DNA from: Pseudocitrobacter faecalis
GTDB lineage: Bacteria > Pseudomonadota > Gammaproteobacteria > Enterobacterales > Enterobacteriaceae
Length of the DNA: 64,000 nt
Assembly (NCBI GenBank): GCA_003315335.1
Contig: QNRL01000011.1
Location: forward strand, 62,001-126,000
Direction: 5' to 3'
Part shown: piece after piece, positions 36,358 to 46,832 of the stretch
How positions within the stretch are numbered: the first letter of the stretch is position 1
Layout of the letters: each line of letters opens with the position of its first letter
Position numbers and translations under genes: made by a program
Notes under the pieces: model-generated
Database searches by the model: none
Told to the model about the DNA's origin: nothing
Seen by the model: only the letters and a program-made list of their open reading frames with translations

Positions 36358-37806
36358 TTACTTTTGGTGAATGGCCTGATAGCCGCCGCCCAGCGATTTA
36401 ATGAGCTGGATGTTCTCAATGATCCGATGGGTGTCGAGCATCATCAACGACATCTGTTCCGCCAGTACCGGAAGTTGCGCTTCGGTTGCCTGCAAGCGGC
36501 TGCCAAGGCCTTGCTTGTTGGCGGCTTGTGCGGCGGCCTGGGTGTAACGCGCGGCGTCGACGCGTTCGGTCTGCATCACGCGCTGGTCGTTGAGCGTTTG
36601 CAGGCGCGAGCCGTTAATCGCCACATCACGAACCGCGTTGAGCACCGACTGGTTGTAGCGCTCAATCAGCATGTTACTGCTGGCGCGCGTGCTCGCCAGA
36701 TTAGCGTTCAGACGCCCACCGTCAAACAGCGGCAGACGCAGGCCGGGGATGAAGTTAATCTGCTTGCTCGGGCTTTTGAACATATCCTCAAGGTGAATAG
36801 CGTCGAAGCCGAAGAAGGCTTTGATATCGAAGCTCGGATAGAAGAGGGCGCGTGCGGCATCGACCTGGCTTAGTGAGGCTTGTACATACCAGCGCATAGC
36901 CTGAAGATCCGGGCGACGAGCGAGCAGTTCATAGGAGAGCGACGATGGCAGCCCGGTATCAACCTGCGGCAGCGCCACCGGTTTGATGTCAGGCATATCG
37001 GTCGCACCGATGATGGCGCGCAACGATTCCCGCGTCTCTTTGATTTGCCCTTTCACGGCGGCGATTTGTTTTTCCACCGCCAGCAACTGCGCGCGCGCGC
37101 CGTGCCACGGTACTTTCGCCTCCAGCCCCTGCTTCACTTTGCTTTGATGGGCCTGCACCGCGTAATCAATCACATCACGCGTCTGCTCCAGCAAATCAAG
37201 CATCTGGTAGTTAGCCTGCTGGCTGTAATAAAGCTGGGCGACGCCGGTGGTCAGCGACAGTTCGACGGCGGCGGTTTCCGCCAGCGCCGCGTTTTTCGCG
37301 CCAATGGCGGCTTCTACGGCTGAACGATGTACGCCCCACAAATCGGGATCAAACCCGGCGACTACGCCGACGGTCGCTTCCGTATAGTAAGGGCCGTCCA
37401 TCCCTAAACGCGGCGCATCCATGGCGTAGGGGCTCAGAAAGCCACTGGCGGAAACGCGCTGGCGGTTCAGCATACCCAGCGCCGCCATTTGCAACCGTGA
37501 ACCGGCTTCCAGCAGTTCAGCCTGCGATTGCGCTTTCTCTTCGTGCTGCTTTGCTTCGGCCAGCGTATGCGAACCGGCAAGGGTTTTAGCGATCAGCGCA
37601 TCCAGTTGCGGATCGTGAAATTGCTTCCACCATTGCGCTTGTGGCCAGCCCTGGCTTGCCAGATGAATGTCGTCGGCGAGCTTAATTTGCTCGGGGGCGA
37701 TCTGCGGGCTCGGCGTGCCATCTTTGCGGATCAACGCACAGCCTGAGAGCAGCGTGGTGGTGCCGAGCAGGCTGCAAATCAGCAAGCGGGAAAAATGTCG
37801 GGTCAT
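36358..37806 (-). CDS. mdtP: MdtP, outer-membrane efflux lipoprotein
   Basis: TolC-like RND/MFS outer-membrane factor of 482 residues (E. coli MdtP 488). A signal with lipobox LLSGC places the lipidated cysteine at residue 23. The two OEP repeats, each with long alpha-helical hairpins, are recognisable: SHTLAEAKQHEEKAQSQAELLEAG and AARYTQAAAQAANKQGLGSRLQATEAQL. With MdtN and MdtO it forms a tripartite pump implicated in resistance to puromycin, acriflavine and tetraphenylarsonium in E. coli. It is the last gene of ytcA-mdtN-mdtO-mdtP and overlaps mdtO by 4 bases. Confidence 0.93.
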   Translation of the reverse strand: MTRHFSRLLICSLLGTTTLLSGCALIRKDGTPSPQIAPEQIKLADDIHLASQGWPQAQWWKQFHDPQLDALIAKTLAGSHTLAEAKQHEEKAQSQAELLEAGSRLQMAALGMLNRQRVSASGFLSPYAMDAPRLGMDGPYYTEATVGVVAGFDPDLWGVHRSAVEAAIGAKNAALAETAAVELSLTTGVAQLYYSQQANYQMLDLLEQTRDVIDYAVQAHQSKVKQGLEAKVPWHGARAQLLAVEKQIAAVKGQIKETRESLRAIIGATDMPDIKPVALPQVDTGLPSSLSYELLARRPDLQAMRWYVQASLSQVDAARALFYPSFDIKAFFGFDAIHLEDMFKSPSKQINFIPGLRLPLFDGGRLNANLASTRASSNMLIERYNQSVLNAVRDVAINGSRLQTLNDQRVMQTERVDAARYTQAAAQAANKQGLGSRLQATEAQLPVLAEQMSLMMLDTHRIIENIQLIKSLGGGYQAIHQK

Positions 37807-39788
37807 TGTGGCATAGCTCCTTGCGCCCGCGCGGCCTCTGGGGGCGGCGGGTTGCTCCAGTCGGGTAAAAGAGTGATGTGCTGCGCGGTCGGGTTGTCGT
37901 GCGCAGCCGGGCTCAATGTGGGGGTGGCGCTACAGTTCTGCGGCAGCCCGCTGGCGTAGGCGTCCAGCGCATCAGCGAGTGCGGCGGCGTAGTGTGCGTC
38001 GGGTTGTTTATCCCAGGTATTGAGGATTTCACGCCCCTGACGGATCACCGCCTGGCTGTGGCTGATTAACCGTTCACGTTCATCGACAGGAAGATGACGC
38101 TCAAGCGCCACGCGTTCGCACATCTCTTCACTGGCGTTTAACGCTGCGTGGCAGCCGATGCGCAATTGCAGGTAACCGCTGAGCGCCGCGCCGCCCTGGG
38201 TATGTGGCAGGCGCATTGCTTTGGCAATCATCGCCAGCGCCCCCGCCAGTTTCTGCGGTAGCGCGCGGGCTTCACTTTCAGGCCAGATAAAGGTGTAGAT
38301 CACCGCAGAGACGGCGGTGCCAATCAGGATCCCAATGGCACGGTCGCGGATTTCTACCAGGTCATAGGTGGGGCCAAACACGTTCTCCAGCGTGGCGAGG
38401 GCAAAGGTGACGACCATTTGCGTGCCGATGTAAGAGGAGCGTTCGGAACTGGTCGCCAGCCATGCGCCAAGCAGGAAAATCGGCGCCAGCACGCACAGCA
38501 GCTCAACAATATTGTCGAGCCATGGCATGACCAGCAGGGTAAACAGCAGCGCCAGAATCGCGCCGAGAAACGCACCGCCGAAACGCAGCCCCATCTTCTG
38601 ATAAGAGGAGCCGATACTGGGATTCGCCACGATCACGCAGGTGAGCATGCAGGTGTGGATGCCTTCCCAGTCGACGCCGGAATAAAAGACATAACACACC
38701 ATGCAGGCCAGTAGCGTTTTCAGGGCATAGCGGATGTAGACCGGATTCGTCCAGGCATCGGCGGCCATCGACGGCTGTTTTGCGGCAGGCGCAGGCGGAG
38801 TGTCCGGGGCCATTTTGCCAAGCTGACTCACTGCCTGACACACGCCCGCCAGACCGCAACGCTGCGCGGCGGCAAGCTGCTGTTCGTCTGGTTGCCAGTC
38901 TCCGCGCCATGCATCACCGACGCGAATGGCCGCACACAGCGCATTCATTTCTGTGGCCAGTGTAGCCAGCAACGCCTGCACCGCCGGATCATGCGCCCAG
39001 GCGGTGGTATCAAAGCGGTTAAGCGTCGTGCGCAGGTAAGTTACAGTCGCCACGCAGGTTTGCCACCAGGCGCAATGGCTTTTCCAGTCGGCGTCATCCG
39101 CCAGACAGAAAACGTTCAGTTTTTGCAGCGCCAGCGCGTCGCGCTCAAGCTGTTTGTCACTGACCGGTAAATCAGGCTGCGTTAAGCGTGTGGCGGCTTC
39201 TTGCAAATGTGCGCAAAGCCCGCTGCGCATCTGGCTAATCGCCCTCGCCGGGAACCACAGCACGCCCATCAATACCATCAGCAGCGTCGGGTAAAGCCCG
39301 ACCACGATGCACCATAACGTCAGGCGCAGCACAATTTCCGGGTAATCAAGCATCCCCGGAAAAGTTTGCCCGTAAATTGCCACAATCGCCACGGCGAAGA
39401 ACACCAGCCCCAACTTATGGGTACGCATCAGGAACATACAGCCAATAAGGATCAGACTGGCAATGACCATACGCACCAGCGGATAGCCGTAAGACCATTT
39501 ATAAATCAGGAACAGGCTGCCGATTTCCAGCACCGTGGCGACCAGAAAGAGAATCGCCACAAATTTGGTGTAGAAAGCGTTGGACTGGATGCCGTAAAAC
39601 AGCACCGCCAGCGAGATCGCCACAAAGGGGATCTCGAAGGTCATGGAGATGAGCACCACCAGTAAGCAGCCCGCCCAGAGCTGCATTGTCTGCGGGAAGC
39701 GACCCGGGCGCTGTTCACTGAGCTCTGCATGAAAGAAACCCAGCAGTTTAACCAGTGGGAGCGGCAGATAATCAAGCGCCTTCATCAT
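37803..39788 (-). CDS. mdtO: MdtO, inner-membrane efflux protein (FUSC family)
   Basis: The 661-residue protein (E. coli MdtO 683) has two blocks of membrane segments (about residues 20-180 and 350-500) separated by soluble domains, the FUSC/aromatic acid exporter pattern seen also in AaeB. Highly conserved stretches include MTFEIPFVAISLAVLFYGIQSN and FYSGVDWEGIHTCMLTCVIVANPSIGSSYQK. The shortening lies mainly near the C-terminus, before LLPDWSNPPPPEA. The start is ATGATG overlapping the mdtN stop; either ATG (39788 or 39785) could be used. Confidence 0.92.
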   Translation of the reverse strand: MMKALDYLPLPLVKLLGFFHAELSEQRPGRFPQTMQLWAGCLLVVLISMTFEIPFVAISLAVLFYGIQSNAFYTKFVAILFLVATVLEIGSLFLIYKWSYGYPLVRMVIASLILIGCMFLMRTHKLGLVFFAVAIVAIYGQTFPGMLDYPEIVLRLTLWCIVVGLYPTLLMVLMGVLWFPARAISQMRSGLCAHLQEAATRLTQPDLPVSDKQLERDALALQKLNVFCLADDADWKSHCAWWQTCVATVTYLRTTLNRFDTTAWAHDPAVQALLATLATEMNALCAAIRVGDAWRGDWQPDEQQLAAAQRCGLAGVCQAVSQLGKMAPDTPPAPAAKQPSMAADAWTNPVYIRYALKTLLACMVCYVFYSGVDWEGIHTCMLTCVIVANPSIGSSYQKMGLRFGGAFLGAILALLFTLLVMPWLDNIVELLCVLAPIFLLGAWLATSSERSSYIGTQMVVTFALATLENVFGPTYDLVEIRDRAIGILIGTAVSAVIYTFIWPESEARALPQKLAGALAMIAKAMRLPHTQGGAALSGYLQLRIGCHAALNASEEMCERVALERHLPVDERERLISHSQAVIRQGREILNTWDKQPDAHYAAALADALDAYASGLPQNCSATPTLSPAAHDNPTAQHITLLPDWSNPPPPEAARAQGAMPQ

Positions 39789-40816
39789 TGCGGCTCAAGG
39801 TTAGCAACCGCTGATGCGCCGATGCGGAACATCTCTTCGTCTGGATTCTCGACCAAAATTTTCACCGGAAAACGTTGGGCGACGCGAACCCAGTTAATGG
39901 AGCGGGACACGCGCGGCAGGCCGCCGAGCACCATGCCGCCATCATCCGGCATTACACCGTAGCCGATAGAATCGACCTTGCCGGTAAACGTTTTGCCGGA
40001 GTCACTCATCAGGCGAAGGGTGGCGGGAGTACCACTATGGATGTTTTTCAGCTCGGTTTCGCGGAAATTGGCGATCACGTACCAGTGGTGAGTATCAATC
40101 AGGGTGAAAACCGGTTTCATGGCCGATGCGAACTGACCGACGCTGGTTTTCAGCGCCACCACGCGACCATCAAACGGCGCGCGCACGGTCGCCATTTCCA
40201 GATGCAGCTCGGTGAGTGCGATATCCGCCCGCACCACATCGCGCTGGGCTTCCAGCGCATCGACGCCGCTAACCGCGCTGGCGGCCTGTTTTGCCTGTTC
40301 GAGGATAGCATTGAGATCGGCTTCTGCGGCACGTTGCGCTGTCCGGGCCCGGTCAACGTCTTCAGCGGAAACAAAGCCCTGCGCCAGCAGCGGCTCGGTG
40401 CGATTCAGCGTTTTGGTCGCCTGGGCGGCGGCGGCGCGCGCTTTCGCGACCGCCGCTTCTACTGAATCAGCGCCGTGTTGTTGGGCATTAACACTGCGCT
40501 GCATCAGCATAATTTGTTTGTCGAGCGCTTCAAGTGAGGCTTTGGCTTTCGCCAGGTTGGCTTCATAAGTGCGGGGATCGATGCGCATTAACACATCGCC
40601 TTTCTTAACCCGTTGGTTATCGTGCACGGCCATGTCGACAATGCGGCCGCTGACTTCCGGCACGACATCAATGGTGTCTGCATAAACATAGGCATCATTT
40701 GTGGAGGGCGCGCTGTCCAGGCGCCAGATGACATAAACCATAACGACAATAGCCGCCATCACCAGAATCAGGGCAGGCGCCTTTTTATTGGTCGGTTTTT
40801 TGGGCGTACTTTCCAT
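39785..40816 (-). CDS. mdtN: MdtN, periplasmic adaptor of the MdtNOP pump
   Basis: HlyD/EmrA-type membrane-fusion protein of 343 residues (E. coli MdtN 343). It has a single N-terminal membrane anchor (about 13-30), then a biotinyl-lipoyl half-motif (YVYADTIDVVPEVSGRIVDMAVHDNQRVKKGDVLMRID, residues 42-80). A coiled-coil hairpin rich in alanine (about 85-195) and the second lipoyl half VRAPFDGRVVALKTSVGQ follow. It bridges MdtO to MdtP. The stop codon overlaps mdtO. A small gene, ytcA, lies 18 bases upstream. Confidence 0.94.
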   Translation of the reverse strand: MESTPKKPTNKKAPALILVMAAIVVMVYVIWRLDSAPSTNDAYVYADTIDVVPEVSGRIVDMAVHDNQRVKKGDVLMRIDPRTYEANLAKAKASLEALDKQIMLMQRSVNAQQHGADSVEAAVAKARAAAAQATKTLNRTEPLLAQGFVSAEDVDRARTAQRAAEADLNAILEQAKQAASAVSGVDALEAQRDVVRADIALTELHLEMATVRAPFDGRVVALKTSVGQFASAMKPVFTLIDTHHWYVIANFRETELKNIHSGTPATLRLMSDSGKTFTGKVDSIGYGVMPDDGGMVLGGLPRVSRSINWVRVAQRFPVKILVENPDEEMFRIGASAVANLEPQ

Positions 40817-40834
40817 GTGTGCGTCTCAATAGAA

Positions 40835-41101
40835 TTAGAAGAAGGCCAGCCATAACAGCATGGAGAAAAGGGCGAATAGCGCGGTATAGGCCAGCCCTGG
40901 GTAGCCCAGATGCGGCGTGCTGTTCGTGCGAATAAGAATGCGGCGGACGATAAGCGTCAGGATGACGCCGCCAATAATGCAAAAAAGCCAGCCAGGGTAA
41001 TACGCGCCTATCACCGGTATCGCGGGTGAAAAGGTGCAGCCCGACAGCAAAAACAGGGGAAGCAGAAGCAGCTTGCCTGAAAAAGAAAAAAACCTACCCA
41101 T
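40835..41101 (-). CDS. ytcA: YtcA, small lipoprotein of the mdt operon
   Basis: The 88-residue protein (E. coli YtcA 91) has a lipoprotein signal ending LLSGC (lipidated Cys22) followed by TFSPAIPVIGAYYPGWLFC. Two membrane segments (about residues 36-54 and 68-86) separated by RRILIRTNS are also present. It is the first gene of the ytcA-mdtNOP transcript and probably assists the pump. Its function is not established. Confidence 0.88.
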   Translation of the reverse strand: MGRFFSFSGKLLLLPLFLLSGCTFSPAIPVIGAYYPGWLFCIIGGVILTLIVRRILIRTNSTPHLGYPGLAYTALFALFSMLLWLAFF

Positions 41102-41299
41102 GTTTTATTTTCCTGGATAATAAATGGAGCTATTAATATTCCTGTTAATTTTGAATAAAAGTCGCCCGGTTGAACTGAAAAGTATAATCAGCGCGAACAC
41201 GGCAAAATTGATTTAACTTGCGGAATTGATTATCCGGCCAGTGAATAATTCGAGTGCCCCGGCATAAGCCGGGGCACGTTTATCACGTTTTCAAAATGA
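41102..41299. other. Region between ytcA and yjcS
   Basis: This holds the ytcA promoter (AT-rich) and a strong hairpin at 41254-41277 past the yjcS stop. There is no gene. Confidence 0.5.
41254..41277 (-). terminator. yjcS terminator hairpin
   Basis: GTGCCCCGGC-ATAA-GCCGGGGCAC is a perfect 10-base stem 22 bases beyond the yjcS stop codon. The following minus-strand sequence is only moderately T-rich. Confidence 0.65.
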
Positions 41300-43279
41300 T
41301 TAATTCGGCGTGACAATATTTGTCCACAGCTCGAATTTATCCATGCAAGAAATAATTTCATTTAATTTATTAGCGTTGCCAATAATTTTCACTCTCTTCG
41401 CTTTCACCAGATCGGCCATTTTTGCCTGACCCACCAGTACGTCGTGCAGATCGCTACGGCTCATATAGAACGACGCATCAACTTTCGGTTGCAGGGTTTT
41501 ACGGTAGTTCAGTACGCTGTTTTCCAACGATAAATTCATATTATCGTTATTGGAGAAATTAAAGTTCAGGCTAATGTTTTTACCTGCGGCTTTCTCGCTA
41601 TCCAGACGTACTGCCAGGTAATCCAGCAGCATCTCGACGGTCATGCCTTTAATGGTGTCGGAAGAGGCAGTGCTGGCGTGTTCGAATTTTTTCACGCCTT
41701 CACGCAGCTCTTTTGCGCCGGTCAGGTAGAAACCGCGCCAGGTGGCGGATTCAGCCTGATAGCCGAGCTGTTCGAAGGTGTCGGCCTGCAGATTTTTCGC
41801 AACCTGGTCGCCCGGATCGGCTGCAATCACCTGTTTCAGCAGTTCAGATGCCCAACGGTAGTCACCCTCATTGTAGGCTTCACGCGCGAGGTTGATAGCA
41901 TGTGCGGAGCCGCCCAACGCTTTGACATAACGTTTACCCATATCCACCTGACCATACGGATTCAGGTTCGCCGGGTTACCATCGTAGTAGCCGAGGTAGA
42001 AGTTATACACCGCGCGGGCATTATGACTGACAGAACCATAGTAGCCACGGCTGGCCCAGTTTTTATCCAGCGTTTCCGGCAGATGAATCATATTGCCGAT
42101 TTCATTCATGGTGTAACCCTGATTCGCTAAATGCAGCGTCTGGTCATGAATGTACTTGATGGTGTCACGATATTTGCCAATGTAATCATTGATATGCTGA
42201 TTTCCCCACACCGGCCAGGTGTGCGGCATAAACAGTACTTCGGCCTGCGAGCCCCATTTATCCAGCGTTTCGTTCAGGTAATCAGTCCACTTCGCGGTAT
42301 CACGGGTTTTCGCGCCGCGCAGGGTGTAGAAGTTATGCAGGGTGTGGGTGCTGTTTTCCGCTGTACACAGGGCTTTCAGCGCCGGAATGTAGAGGTGCAT
42401 TTCAGACGGCGCTTCGCTGCCCGGTGCCATCAGGAATTCGAAATCCAGACCGTCGATCGTGAGTTTTTCACCGGTTTTGGTGACGGAGTGCGTCGGAGCA
42501 ATAATGCTCGGGTCGCCGGTGGCGAGCGTTACGCCGAGGCCGTTGCCGATATTACCCTGGGCATTATGCGGCAGCAGCAGCCCATAAGAGTACAGCGCGC
42601 GGCGGCTCATGATATTCCCCGCCAGCACGTTTTCGCTGATCGCCTCCTCCATAAAGCCTTCCGGGGCGATGATCTGCACTTTGCCAGCTTTCACATCGGC
42701 TTCAGAAACAATCCCTTTTACACCGCCGTAGTGGTCTGCATGGCTATGGGTATAAATAACCGCCACAATCGGCTTCTGCGGGCGGTGTTTGAAATAGAGA
42801 GCGAGACTGGCTTTGGCGGAGTTGGGGGTCACCAGCGGGTCGATGACGATAATGCCGGTATCGCCTTCAATAAAGGTGATGTTGGAAATATCCTGGCTGC
42901 GCACCTGGTACATGCGGTCAGTCACTTTAAACAGCCCGGAGATGCCATTGACCTGTGCCTGACGCCACAGGCTTGGGTTGATGGTGTCCGGTGCTGGCGC
43001 ATTAATATCAAACTGATAATCCAGCGCACGATAATAAACTTTACCGTCCGGTGTTCTTAATTTCCCTTCATCAAGCAATGGCGCGATAAAGCCACGCTGG
43101 GCGTCTTCAAAATCCTGGCGATTGTTAAATGGGAGGGATTGCTGATATTGCTGATTGACGGATTTCGTAAATGTACTGGCGTCTTTAGCGGTTTCTGCCG
43201 CACCCACAGATTGGCTCATTAGTGCCATAATGGCGGTCAGCGCCAGGCAGGTTTTGGTTAATTTGAATGTTCCATTCAT
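41300..43279 (-). CDS. yjcS: YjcS, periplasmic linear alkyl sulfatase
   Basis: Metallo-beta-lactamase-fold sulfatase of the SdsA1 type that releases sulfate from primary alkyl sulfates such as dodecyl sulfate. From the ATG at 43279 it has 659 residues with a signal peptide ([18 protein letters not shown]). It has the zinc motif HSHADH at residues 178-183, further ligands in the central domain, then an all-helical dimerisation domain and an SCP2-like C-terminal domain ([12 protein letters not shown] region). A six-codon longer frame (43297) weakens the signal peptide. E. coli YjcS (661 residues) lies at the same place. Confidence 0.92.
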   Translation of the reverse strand: MNGTFKLTKTCLALTAIMALMSQSVGAAETAKDASTFTKSVNQQYQQSLPFNNRQDFEDAQRGFIAPLLDEGKLRTPDGKVYYRALDYQFDINAPAPDTINPSLWRQAQVNGISGLFKVTDRMYQVRSQDISNITFIEGDTGIIVIDPLVTPNSAKASLALYFKHRPQKPIVAVIYTHSHADHYGGVKGIVSEADVKAGKVQIIAPEGFMEEAISENVLAGNIMSRRALYSYGLLLPHNAQGNIGNGLGVTLATGDPSIIAPTHSVTKTGEKLTIDGLDFEFLMAPGSEAPSEMHLYIPALKALCTAENSTHTLHNFYTLRGAKTRDTAKWTDYLNETLDKWGSQAEVLFMPHTWPVWGNQHINDYIGKYRDTIKYIHDQTLHLANQGYTMNEIGNMIHLPETLDKNWASRGYYGSVSHNARAVYNFYLGYYDGNPANLNPYGQVDMGKRYVKALGGSAHAINLAREAYNEGDYRWASELLKQVIAADPGDQVAKNLQADTFEQLGYQAESATWRGFYLTGAKELREGVKKFEHASTASSDTIKGMTVEMLLDYLAVRLDSEKAAGKNISLNFNFSNNDNMNLSLENSVLNYRKTLQPKVDASFYMSRSDLHDVLVGQAKMADLVKAKRVKIIGNANKLNEIISCMDKFELWTNIVTPN

Positions 43280-43499
43280 AAAATATCTAATCTCCATTTA
43301 ATTATTTGTGAAATAAATAATAAGAAGGGTGAAATGGAGAACATTATAATAATAACTTTTTGCTGTGGATATTTCGGTTGTGATCGAATTAACTATTATC
43401 GTTAGGTTATTGTGCTATTCAAATTTGAGAATACTCCGCTGTTTTACTTTCTAACGTTTCATTAACGTCATCTCACTCTGGTTGTGTGAGACTTTCCTG

Positions 43500-43823
43500 A
43501 TGAAACGTTACCTTACCGTCTTGTTGTTTGTGCTGATGAGCCCGCTTGCGCATGCTGATGTGATTGATGATGCGATAGGCAACATTCAACAGGCGATTAA
43601 TGATGCTTACAATCCTTCCAGCGACCGCGCCAGCGATGATGACGATCGCGACTACGACGATGGGCGTTATCGGAACGATAACAGCCGCCAGCAATATGAC
43701 GACCGTCGCCGCCAACTGGAGGATCGACGCCGGCAACTTGATGACCGCCAGCGCCAGCTTGATCAGGAGCGTCGGCAGTTAGAGGATGAGCGGCAGAGGC
43801 TGGAAGATGAGTATGAGCGGTGA
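43500..43823 (+). CDS. yjdP: YjdP, exported acidic/arginine repeat protein
   Basis: The 107-residue protein (E. coli YjdP 109) has a signal peptide (MKRYLTVLLFVLMSPLAHA). A conserved DVIDDAIGNIQQAINDAYNP then precedes an aspartate-rich stretch. The tail of at least five near-heptads (RRRQLED, RRRQLDD, RQRQLDQ, ERRQLED, ERQRLED) should form a highly charged helix or coiled coil in the periplasm. I chose the ATG at 43500. A start at 43482 would spoil the signal. It is divergent from yjcS. Function unknown. Confidence 0.88.
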   Translation: MKRYLTVLLFVLMSPLAHADVIDDAIGNIQQAINDAYNPSSDRASDDDDRDYDDGRYRNDNSRQQYDDRRRQLEDRRRQLDDRQRQLDQERRQLEDERQRLEDEYER

Positions 43824-43845
43824 GGGGAGTTAGGTGCTGGCATGG

Positions 43846-43930
43846 CCCCTCACCCTAACCCTCTCCCACAGGGAGAGGGAACCGACTGCGCCTTTTCTCC
43901 CTCTCCCTGTGGGAGAGGGCCGGGGTGAGG
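43846..43930. repeat. Palindromic repeat pair (GGGAGAGGG family), copy 4
   Basis: CCCCTCACCCTAACCCTCTCCC-type left arm and GGGAGAGGGCCGGGGTGAGGG right arm with two CCCTCTCCC-ACA/TGT-GGGAGAGGG hairpins, separated by a short spacer GAACCGACTGCGCCTTTT. It lies between the convergent ends of yjdP and phnP. Confidence 0.92.
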
Positions 43931-43957
43931 GCATCAGCGCGCGCATGACCAACCCCA

Positions 43958-44716
43958 TCACGCCACCCTAATCACCATCCCATCAAACCCGGCCTCAAAC
44001 CCTGACGGAAGCGCGTTCTCCATCAGCCACGCATCAAACTGGTGACTGATATGCGTCAAAACCACCCGTGGCGAGCGGATAACCTCATTCAGCGCCAGCA
44101 CGCTATTTAAATCACAGTGATTACGCGGCGCATCCGCGCGCGGCGGGTGGCTACAATCAATCACCATCACCTGCGGATGATTATTAAGTAAAAATTTCAC
44201 CGTTTTTTCCGGTAGCCCTGCGGTATCAGACAGCCACGCCACCCGGCTGTGCGCCGTTTCCAGCAAGTAACCGAAAGTGAGTTTTGAATGGTTGAGCGGC
44301 AACGGCGTCACTTGCAATCCCTGCAAATCGAACACCACAAACGGCTCCACCGTGTGGCTGAAATCAAGCAGGCCCGGATGTTTAAACAGATCGTCGCAGC
44401 CCTGTTCATCCGGCGGGCCGTAGACCGGGATCGTGTCGCCCACGCCCCAGCGTAGCGGGAACAGCCCCTGCACGTGATCCATATGATAGTGCGTCAGCAA
44501 AAACTGTCGGAACGATCCGGGCGACCAGCGATCGGTGAGATCGTGCAGCCCGGCGTCGATCAGGGTGATCGCATCGTTAAACTTTACGACGCCGCTGCAG
44601 GGCTGACGGCGATACTGCGGCGAGCGTCGCGCTCGGGCGCACGCCGCGCACGCGCAGCCCCATGCGGGAACGCCCTGTGCGCCGCCGGTGCCGGTGAGCG
44701 TGAGGGTCAGGCTCAT
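43958..44716 (-). CDS. phnP: PhnP, cyclic ribose-phosphate phosphodiesterase
   Basis: Metallo-beta-lactamase-fold enzyme that opens 5-phosphoribosyl 1,2-cyclic phosphate, the sugar product of the C-P lyase pathway. The 252-residue protein has the metal motif HYHMDH at residues 76-81. A structural zinc cluster CACAAC lies at residues 21-26, with further metal ligands at HSKLTF, SDTAG and THISH. It is the last gene of the phn operon, one base after phnO. The following palindromic repeat may protect the end of this very long message. Confidence 0.95.
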   Translation of the reverse strand: MSLTLTLTGTGGAQGVPAWGCACAACARARRSPQYRRQPCSGVVKFNDAITLIDAGLHDLTDRWSPGSFRQFLLTHYHMDHVQGLFPLRWGVGDTIPVYGPPDEQGCDDLFKHPGLLDFSHTVEPFVVFDLQGLQVTPLPLNHSKLTFGYLLETAHSRVAWLSDTAGLPEKTVKFLLNNHPQVMVIDCSHPPRADAPRNHCDLNSVLALNEVIRSPRVVLTHISHQFDAWLMENALPSGFEAGFDGMVIRVA

Positions 44717-44717
44717 G

Positions 44718-45152
44718 TTACAGCGCCTTGGTGAAGCGGAAATGACTCTGTTCGTAGCCTTCGCGCAGATAGAAACGATGCGCGTCGTGGCGCTTCACGT
44801 TGGTGGAAAGCTCGGTCATTTCGGCCCCGGCCTGGCGGGCTTCTTCTTCCGCCCACGCCAGCAACTTGCTACCAACGTTCAAACCGCGCGCCTGTGGCAT
44901 CACCACCAGTTCCTGAATTTCGCCGATCCAGTTGACATGATGCAGATGAAACTGCAAATGCAGGCCGATCATGCCGATAACTTCGCCATCCAGCAGCGCC
45001 AGATGGTAGCGCATGTTTGGGTCGCGCAGGTTGGCGTTAAAGCCCACACGAAACGCGTGATGGTCAAACTCCACCTGTTTTAGCTCACATATCAATGCGT
45101 AAACCGCGTCGGTATCGTACTGCGTGGCTGGGCGAAGCTCACAAACAGGCAT
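44718..45152 (-). CDS. phnO: PhnO, aminoalkylphosphonate N-acetyltransferase
   Basis: GNAT-fold acetyltransferase (144 residues) that acetylates aminophosphonates such as aminomethylphosphonate so that C-P lyase can handle them. The acetyl-CoA motif [26 protein letters not shown] lies near residues 77-102, followed by [15 protein letters not shown], typical of the fold. It overlaps the end of phnN by 14 bases, indicating tight coupling. Confidence 0.94.
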   Translation of the reverse strand: MPVCELRPATQYDTDAVYALICELKQVEFDHHAFRVGFNANLRDPNMRYHLALLDGEVIGMIGLHLQFHLHHVNWIGEIQELVVMPQARGLNVGSKLLAWAEEEARQAGAEMTELSTNVKRHDAHRFYLREGYEQSHFRFTKAL

Positions 45153-45693
45153 GGTGTTTCTCCTTCTGATGAATCAGCGTCAGCAGCGTGTCGACCGACT
45201 GGCGCAGGCTGCCGTCATTGTTGAGCGTATGGCAATCCTGTGGAGTATAGCGGGCGGCGCGCGCCAGACGGGCGTTAATTTCACTGGCGTTTTCGCGGCC
45301 ACGCTTTTCCAGGCGCTGGCGCAGGATCTCCGGTGACACCTGTAAACAGATAGGCAGCAGGGCCGATTCATAGCGTGCCCGCGCCTGCGGCAGGTGCGCG
45401 CGTGAGCCGTTGACCACCACGTCGAACCCGGCGTGTAGCCAAAGGTCGATCTCCAGCCCGACACCGTAATAGTAGCTGTTAGCATGCCAGCTTAACGCGA
45501 AGAGTTGCTGCCCCGCGCGGGCAAAAAACTCCTGCTCGCTCAGGGCGATATGATTTTCACTTCCGGCGCTGGCGTCACGCGTGATGTAGCGATGCGCCAC
45601 CAGTAGCTGCGTCTGTTCCCGCTGACGGAGTTCCGCCAGCAGACTGTCTTTCCCGGAGCCGGACGGCCCCATCAACCAAATCAGTTTTCCCAT
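45139..45693 (-). CDS. phnN: PhnN, ribose 1,5-bisphosphokinase
   Basis: P-loop kinase of 184 residues that converts ribose 1,5-bisphosphate to PRPP, the step that returns the C-P lyase sugar to central metabolism. Walker [12 protein letters not shown] is at residues 9-19. A guanylate-kinase-like [22 protein letters not shown] region is also visible. It overlaps phnO by 14 bases and lies 2 bases after phnM. Confidence 0.95.
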   Translation of the reverse strand: MGKLIWLMGPSGSGKDSLLAELRQREQTQLLVAHRYITRDASAGSENHIALSEQEFFARAGQQLFALSWHANSYYYGVGLEIDLWLHAGFDVVVNGSRAHLPQARARYESALLPICLQVSPEILRQRLEKRGRENASEINARLARAARYTPQDCHTLNNDGSLRQSVDTLLTLIHQKEKHHACL

Positions 45694-45695
45694 CT

Positions 45696-46832
45696 TCAGA
45701 ACACCCTTTTCCCCTGACGCCAGACGTGGTCGATGTGAATGTGGTTGCCTTTGCGATGCGCCAGCACCAGGTCGGCGCGTTTACCCTCGCCAATCACCCC
45801 GCGATCCTGAAGATTCAGCGCTTGCGCCGGGTTTTTGGTTACCAGTTTCACCGCCTGCGGCAGCGTAAAGCGGTTGCTCTCGTCATCGGCAACGCGGAAC
45901 GCCGCATCCAGTAGGCTGGCGGGGTAATAGTCGGAAGAGAGGATATCCAGCAGGCCAAGCTGCGCCAGTTCACTTGCCGCCACGTTGCCGGAGTGCGAAC
46001 CGCCGCGCACAATATTTGGCGCGCCCATCAGCACGTTCATGCCATGCTTGCGTGAGGCTTCTGCCGCTTCGAACGTGGTGGGAAATTCGGCGATTACGCT
46101 GCCAAGCTGGTGGGATTCGGCAACGTGGGCGTGCGTGGCGTCATCGTGGCTGGCGAGCGCAATCTGGCGTGCGCGGCAGATCGCGGCAATGGTTTCGCGA
46201 TTCGGCTGCGACCAGCGTGCAGCGAGCGCCAGTTGTTCCTCTTCGTACTGCTGCATCTGCGCATCGGTGAGCGAGTATTTGCCCTGATAATATTCGCGAT
46301 ACTTTTCGCGGTTGGCGAACTGGCGCTGGCCAGGGGAGTGATCCATCAGCGACACCAGCGTCACCGGTTCGCGCTGCACCAGTTTTTCAAACAGCGGCAG
46401 CGTGGTGTGGTGCGGCAGTTCGCAGCGCAGATGCAGGCGGTGTTCGGCGCGGTTGACGCCGCGTTTCTGCGTCTCTTCGATAGCGTTGATCATCTTCTCC
46501 AGATTCTCCAGCCGATCGCCGCCATCGCGTACGTCGCCAATCGCCACGGCATCCAGCACGGTGGTGATACCGCTTGCCACCATCAGTGCGTCGTGGCTGC
46601 TCATCGCCGAGTGGGCGGGCCAGTCCACTTTCGGGCGCGGGGTGAAGAATTTATCCAGGTTATCCGTATGCAGCTCAATCAGCCCCGGCAGCAGCCAGCC
46701 ACCTTCGCCGTCCATCGCGTCTGGCAAGCGGCTCCGGCTTTCGGCAAAGGCGCGGATTTCGCCGTCCTGTACCTCCAGCGAGCCGTGTACTACCTCGTTT
46801 TCCAGCACCAGCTTAATGTTATTGATAATCAT
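45696..46832 (-). CDS. phnM: PhnM, RPnTP hydrolase
   Basis: Amidohydrolase-superfamily enzyme (378 residues) that removes pyrophosphate from alpha-D-ribose 1-methylphosphonate 5-triphosphate. Metal-binding elements are [20 protein letters not shown] near residue 53, [12 protein letters not shown] near 162, [10 protein letters not shown] near 231 and SSDYYPAS near 313. Its start overlaps the phnL stop by 4 bases. Confidence 0.95.
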   Translation of the reverse strand: MIINNIKLVLENEVVHGSLEVQDGEIRAFAESRSRLPDAMDGEGGWLLPGLIELHTDNLDKFFTPRPKVDWPAHSAMSSHDALMVASGITTVLDAVAIGDVRDGGDRLENLEKMINAIEETQKRGVNRAEHRLHLRCELPHHTTLPLFEKLVQREPVTLVSLMDHSPGQRQFANREKYREYYQGKYSLTDAQMQQYEEEQLALAARWSQPNRETIAAICRARQIALASHDDATHAHVAESHQLGSVIAEFPTTFEAAEASRKHGMNVLMGAPNIVRGGSHSGNVAASELAQLGLLDILSSDYYPASLLDAAFRVADDESNRFTLPQAVKLVTKNPAQALNLQDRGVIGEGKRADLVLAHRKGNHIHIDHVWRQGKRVF

